Part shown: piece after piece, positions 7,303-10,539 of the stretch
Numbering within the stretch: position 1 is the stretch's first letter
How the letters are laid out: the number at the start of each line of letters is the position of its first letter
Source of the DNA: an uncultured Gammaproteobacteria bacterium
GTDB taxonomy: Bacteria; Pseudomonadota; Gammaproteobacteria; Pseudomonadales; Litorivicinaceae
Reading direction: 5' to 3'
Length of the DNA stretch: 10,539 nucleotides
NCBI GenBank assembly: GCA_913062835.1
Contig: CAJXXD010000017.1
Location: 1-10,539, forward strand
Program-made: the position numbers and the translations under genes
The notes under the pieces: generated by a model
The model's input: the letters and a program-made list of their open reading frames with translations, nothing else
What the model was told of the DNA's origin: nothing
Database searches by the model: none

Positions 7303-8696
7303 ACGGCCTCTCCCTGACGATGTGCATGCAGGATCACCGCCAACGCACAGGACGCCAACCGAGACATCGCATCGTCGGCCCGGCTGGTCAAAATGACAGG
7401 CAAACGAAGCCCCAACACGATGCCAGAGCCTTCCCCATGAGCCAGATATTCCAACTGTTTAGCCAGCATATTTCCGGACTCAAGGTCAGGTGTTACCAGA
7501 ATATCGGCACGGCCTGCGACCGGCGATTCAATGCCTTTGATTTGAGCGGCCGCCTCTGAGACTGCATTATCAAATGCGAGGGGGCCATCCAACACAGCGC
7601 CCGTGATCTGGCCGCGTCGGGCCATGGTGCAGAGCGCGGCCGCATCGAGTGTCGATGGAATGGTGGAAGTGACAGTTTCCACTGCCGATAAGATGGCCAC
7701 CTTGGGCTCTTGAATACGAAGCGCATGGGCCAACTCAATCGCGTTTTGCACGATGTCTCGCTTGGCCAATAGATCCGGCGAAATATTAATCGCGGCATCG
7801 GTAATCAACAGAGGGCGTGGATAGGTGGGTACATCGAACACGAACACGTGACTGACGCGTCTTTCGGTCCGAAGTCCTGAACTCCGCGAGAGGAGTGCCG
7901 CCATCAATTCATCCGTGTGCAGCGAGCCTTTCATCACAGATTCCACAGTGTCCTGCTGGCAAAGCACCACCGCACGCTGACAAGCGGCGTGCGAGTGGGC
8001 CACGGGATCAATGGTCACACCGGTTAAATCAAATCCACAATCCTCGGCCACCGCACGTATTTTGCCCTCAGGGCCAATCAAAATGGGCTCTATCAAACCT
8101 CGCGCCCGGGCAGTCAATGCGCCTCCGAGAGATACTTCATCACACGGATGCACCACAGCCACCTTGAGCGGCCGATAGGCCTCAGTTCTTTTAAGAAGCT
8201 CTGTGATCTGCTGCCGTTCGTTGAGAAAGACATCCGGCAACTCCACCACTTCAGATTCAATTTTCTCACTCGGCGCAATCACCACGGCTTCGCCCGATAA
8301 CACCGCCTCCCCTGCCTGATTCCAAACCTCACAGGCAAAGACCACCTGATCGTCAGGCCGTTTCTCTTTGACAGTGACCGTGACCGTCAACGAATCGCCG
8401 ATTCGAACCGGCTTTAAGAAATCAAGGGATTGACTGACATACAATGTGCCGGCACCGGGCAAAACGGTACCCAGTACTGTACTGACCAGTGCGCCGCCCC
8501 ACATGCCGTGGGCTACGATGTCATGGAAGCGACTCGATTTGGCGAATTGCGCATCTAGGCTGACGGGGTTCACATCGCCTGTCATCACTGCGAATAAGCG
8601 AATGTCCTCCATGGTCAACCGCTTCTCGAGAGATGCAGACAGACCCACGGTCAGTTCGTCATAGGGCGTATTGGTCAGGCGAGTGATGGGCGTCAT
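7299..8696 (-). CDS. MaoC-like hotdog domain fused to phosphate acetyl/butyryltransferase
   Basis: This is a 465-residue two-domain protein. Residues about 10-142 form a MaoC/(R)-enoyl-CoA hydratase-like hotdog domain (FAVMTGDVNP, FHDIVAHGMWGG, LDFLKPVRIGDSL). Residues about 165-465 form a phosphate acyltransferase domain (VAVVHPCDEVSLGGAL, VMKGSLHTDELM, LLITDAAINISPDL, HGEGSGIVLGLRLPVIL), which exchanges CoA for phosphate on a short acyl group. Such fusions are usually annotated bifunctional enoyl-CoA hydratase/phosphate acetyltransferase. The hydratase dyad normally reads GDxNPxH; here the histidine position is serine (GDVNPVS, S46), so hydratase activity is doubtful. I chose the ATG at 8696 because AAGGA sits six bases upstream; a GTG at 8714 would add six residues. 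It is the first gene of the cluster and overlaps ackA by four bases. Acetyl- versus butyryl-CoA preference cannot be told. Confidence 0.92.
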   Translation of the reverse strand: MTPITRLTNTPYDELTVGLSASLEKRLTMEDIRLFAVMTGDVNPVSLDAQFAKSSRFHDIVAHGMWGGALVSTVLGTVLPGAGTLYVSQSLDFLKPVRIGDSLTVTVTVKEKRPDDQVVFACEVWNQAGEAVLSGEAVVIAPSEKIESEVVELPDVFLNERQQITELLKRTEAYRPLKVAVVHPCDEVSLGGALTARARGLIEPILIGPEGKIRAVAEDCGFDLTGVTIDPVAHSHAACQRAVVLCQQDTVESVMKGSLHTDELMAALLSRSSGLRTERRVSHVFVFDVPTYPRPLLITDAAINISPDLLAKRDIVQNAIELAHALRIQEPKVAILSAVETVTSTIPSTLDAAALCTMARRGQITGAVLDGPLAFDNAVSEAAAQIKGIESPVAGRADILVTPDLESGNMLAKQLEYLAHGEGSGIVLGLRLPVILTSRADDAMSRLASCALAVILHAHRQGEAV

Positions 8697-8720
8697 GGGC
8701 GTCCTTGCAAACACGATTTA

Positions 8721-8758
8721 CTGCATTGCACAATAATTTGAAGTCAAAACAATGACAA
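8721..8758 (-). promoter_or_regulatory. Candidate promoter with TGC-N3-GCA palindrome for the pta-ackA cluster
   Basis: Read on the minus strand, TTGTCA (8753-8758) and TATTGT (8730-8735) are separated by 17 bases and match the sigma-70 consensus at five and four of six positions. The perfect inverted repeat TGC-ATT-GCA (8722-8730) abuts the -10 and covers the expected start site, a typical repressor position. It resembles the TGC-rich sites reported for PhaR, a polyhydroxybutyrate regulator, but no such regulator is in the window, so that link is speculative. Confidence 0.4.
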
Positions 8759-8805
8759 TGGCCACCGAACTGGCCTAAAGAATGATCCTAAACCCGACCT
8801 AAATC

Positions 8806-8829
8806 AAAAAGGCCCGGTTAATCCGGGCC
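8806..8829 (-). terminator. Intrinsic terminator of the small heat-shock gene
   Basis: On the minus strand GGCCCGG pairs with CCGGGCC (8823-8829 with 8811-8817) around the five-base loop ATTAA, and TTTTT follows. The seven G-C pairs and U-tract make a strong terminator 25 bases after the heat-shock stop codon. It separates that gene from the pta-ackA cluster on the same strand. Confidence 0.92.
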
Positions 8830-8853
8830 TCTTATACGCGTCCTGCCTAATAC

Positions 8854-9297
8854 TTAGGCGTCGCTCTCCAGCAAACGGCCTGTTTCAATCGAAATGTTTC
8901 GCGGCTTTAATGCCTCAGGCAGCTCACGGTACAGTTCAATGTGCAGCAAGCCATGCTCCAACCGTGCGCCTTTTACGAATACATGATCGGCCAACTGAAA
9001 CTTGCGTTCGAAGTTCCGATTGGCAATGCCACGGTGCAAGAACTTTCGCTCCTCACGCTCTGCGTCTTCGGCCTTCTGGCCAGACACGGTCAATTCGTTT
9101 TGCTTCGATTCGATGGACAACTCATCGTCGCTAAACCCAGCCACCGCCATGGTGATCTGATATCGGTCTTCACCAATCACTTCAATGTTGTACGGGGGGT
9201 AGCCTGCACTTTCTAACCGATTGGCGTTTTCCAGCATGCTGGCCAACCGATCAAAACCAATAGCTGTGCGGTATAGGGGTGATAAATCTACAGTCAT
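8854..9297 (-). CDS. ibpA: Small heat-shock protein, Hsp20/IbpA type
   Basis: This is an ATP-independent holdase chaperone that binds unfolding proteins in cytosolic oligomers and hands them to DnaK/ClpB. The 147 residues have the IbpA layout: an N-terminal arm (DLSPLYRTAIGFDRLASMLEN, in which DLSPLYR and AIGFDRL match E. coli IbpA), an alpha-crystallin domain from about PPYNIEVI (34) to IELYRELP, containing AVAGFSDDELSI and IANRNFERKFQLADHV, and a C-terminal ISI at about 135-137 serving as the I-x-I oligomerisation motif. The ATG has AGGAGGA five to six bases upstream. A sigma-32-like promoter and a structured leader precede it and a strong terminator follows, so it is a single-gene heat-shock unit. 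It could equally be called ibpB; the family assignment is firm. Confidence 0.96.
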   Translation of the reverse strand: MTVDLSPLYRTAIGFDRLASMLENANRLESAGYPPYNIEVIGEDRYQITMAVAGFSDDELSIESKQNELTVSGQKAEDAEREERKFLHRGIANRNFERKFQLADHVFVKGARLEHGLLHIELYRELPEALKPRNISIETGRLLESDA

Positions 9298-9298
9298 G

Positions 9299-9373
9299 TG
9301 ATCCTCCTAAAGCGATCATGTTTGGCCTCTCCGAAGACGAGGCAATTAACTACGAGACCCAAAATGGCGTCTC
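9299..9373 (-). promoter_or_regulatory. Structured 5' leader of the heat-shock gene (possible RNA thermometer)
   Basis: Three stems can be drawn on the minus strand in this leader of about 75 bases. The first is GAGAC-g-CCA/TGG-GTCTC (9354-9373). The second is GCCTC-g-TC/GA-GAGGC capped by TTCG (9325-9343). The third is TGATC/GATCA (9299-9303 with 9314-9318), which encloses and partly pairs the AGGAGGA ribosome site. The order, two stable upstream stems and a weak stem over the Shine-Dalgarno, matches ROSE-type thermometers of ibpA genes. I could not match the ROSE consensus in detail. Confidence 0.4.
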
Positions 9374-9378
9374 ATCAT

Positions 9379-9408
9379 TAATGTAAGTCGCTTAGGTGAT
9401 TTTTCAAG
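9379..9408 (-). promoter_or_regulatory. Sigma-32-type heat-shock promoter
   Basis: On the minus strand CTTGAAAA (9401-9408) is a perfect sigma-32 -35 element. After 14 bases comes TTACATTA (9379-9386), which keeps the CAT core of the CCCCATnT -10. Its position, about 80-110 bases upstream of an IbpA-type gene, fits. The -35 overlaps the stop codon of the RND gene. Confidence 0.75.
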
Positions 9409-10539
9409 ATCCGGGTGCCAGACGCAGTGCGCGGCGTCTGCCGGTCAAATAATACAAAATGGGCACCACGAACAAAGTCAGCACTGAACTGAAACCCAGA
9501 CCCCAGACAATGGCCGTGGCCACAGGACCCCAAATCAATGATTTGCCGCCCAAGCCCGCAGCTAAAGAAAAGAGGCCCGCGACGGTCGTCATCACTGTGA
9601 TCACAATGGGCACCACCCGACGACGTCCTGCATACAAGGTGGCATGACGCAAACTCATACCCGCCCGCAATCGATCGTTGGCGGCACTGATCAGAACAAT
9701 CGCTGAATTCACGGCAATCCCAGCCAAGGCCACCACCCCGTAGAGGGTATACAGCGACAGCGGATTACCGGTCACAAAAAGTCCCAACACCACGCCGGTG
9801 AAGGCCAGAGGCACTGTGACTAAAATCAAGACCGGCTGCCCGTAGCTCTTAAATTGGGTGCCGAGGATCAAATACATCACACCTAGCCCGAACAGGAATA
9901 AAAACCCAATCGAGTCGAGGCTCTCCTGGATGTCGTCAAGCTCTCCCGAGAAGTCGAGGTTGACGTTGGGATAACGCGGTTGAAGCGGAGTCCAGGCATC
10001 CATAACGGCCGTATTAGCTGTGACCGTATCGGTCACCGCGCTGTCAATTTCGGCTTCGACGGTGATGGTGCGGCGGAAGTTATAATGTCGGATCGTGCCC
10101 AAAGCCGGTGTCCGTTCGGCATCCACCACGTCCCCCAAAGCCACCATGCCACCAGAGGGTGTCGGCAGTTGGGCGGCCAACAGCGCCTCAGGAGAGGTCA
10201 AGGTCTCCGAGTCGGCTAAGACCCGTACATCGACGGTCTCTCCACCGTCTTGCACCGTCGCAACCCGCTCGCCATCCACCCACAGACGGATGTTTCGATT
10301 AATGTCTGCCGGCGTTAACCCCGTGCGCGCCAATTGATCCCCGCGGATTTTGAGATCGAGTGCCATGCGTCCGTCGGAGGCATCGTCGGTAATTTCTTTG
10401 ACACCCGGCGTGTTGGCTAAAATCGATTTGATGGCATCGGCCGCCGCTCTCAGTTCCGTAAAATCTGTGCCACGCACTTTAATCGAAATGGGCTTGGCCG
10501 CGGGGGGGCCGCCCGCCAATTCTAAGAAGGTGATTCGAG
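9404..10539 (-). CDS. RND efflux pump inner-membrane subunit, C-terminal part
   Basis: This is the last ~377 residues of an AcrB/MexF-type proton-driven exporter (hydrophobe/amphiphile efflux RND family), which works with a periplasmic adaptor and outer-membrane channel. The frame stays open to the right edge, so the gene begins outside the window; full-length members are about 1,030 residues. The visible part starts in the second periplasmic loop (LELAGGPPAAKPI, DGRMALDLKI, the GLTPADI segment). Five C-terminal membrane helices (TM8-12) follow, including FKSYGQPVLILVTVPLAFTG, LYGVVALAGIAVNSAIVLI and a final helix ending FVVPILYYL. It ends in a short basic tail with no U-tract terminator behind it. 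Drug versus other substrate cannot be told from this portion. Confidence 0.93.
   Translation of the reverse strand, partial: RITFLELAGGPPAAKPISIKVRGTDFTELRAAADAIKSILANTPGVKEITDDASDGRMALDLKIRGDQLARTGLTPADINRNIRLWVDGERVATVQDGGETVDVRVLADSETLTSPEALLAAQLPTPSGGMVALGDVVDAERTPALGTIRHYNFRRTITVEAEIDSAVTDTVTANTAVMDAWTPLQPRYPNVNLDFSGELDDIQESLDSIGFLFLFGLGVMYLILGTQFKSYGQPVLILVTVPLAFTGVVLGLFVTGNPLSLYTLYGVVALAGIAVNSAIVLISAANDRLRAGMSLRHATLYAGRRRVVPIVITVMTTVAGLFSLAAGLGGKSLIWGPVATAIVWGLGFSSVLTLFVVPILYYLTGRRRALRLAPGS

Noticed and set aside
10502..10508. Run of seven G in the RND gene as a possible phase-variation tract.
   Set aside because: Seven bases is short, it encodes the normal GGPPAAKP segment in frame, and no switching context is seen.

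Overview
The window looks like chromosomal DNA of a heterotrophic, probably marine, gammaproteobacterium (Oceanospirillales-like). This is inferred from a full-length malate synthase G, an IbpA-type small heat-shock protein, an AcrB-type RND pump and moderate GC content. The genus cannot be fixed from the sequence. Nearly every base is accounted for by genes or short regulatory intergenic regions. No mobile element, CRISPR array, tRNA or rRNA was seen.

Plus strand, 1-4367. Malate synthase G (glcB, 96-2264) ends in an intrinsic terminator. A thiamine pyrophosphate (TPP) riboswitch follows at about 2338-2408, with a strong hairpin (2430-2469) that buries the ribosome-binding site of the next gene. 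The riboswitch leads into a two-gene unit: an exported ThiY/THI5-type pyrimidine-binding protein (2470-3432), overlapped by four bases by an AEC-family membrane transporter (3429-4367). No ABC permease or ATPase is present, so a periplasmic binding protein is paired with a secondary carrier under TPP control. This is the most unusual arrangement in the window.

Minus strand, 8696-4379. A tightly packed set converges on the transporter: a MaoC-domain/phosphate acyltransferase fusion, acetate kinase, a 30-residue membrane peptide with a very strong Shine-Dalgarno, a 117-residue membrane protein of unknown function, and type-2 glycerate kinase. Two junctions are GTGA overlaps, and a third is a stop and start four bases apart. 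The enzymes interconvert acyl-CoA, acyl-phosphate and acid, and pass glycerate into lower glycolysis. With malate synthase G, the region is rich in C2/C3 acid metabolism (acetate, glyoxylate, glycerate).

Minus strand, 10539-8806. The C-terminal third of an RND efflux pump runs in from the right edge. Its stop codon lies inside the -35 element of a good sigma-32-type promoter. That promoter drives an IbpA-like small heat-shock gene with a structured 75-base leader, and the gene ends in a strong terminator.
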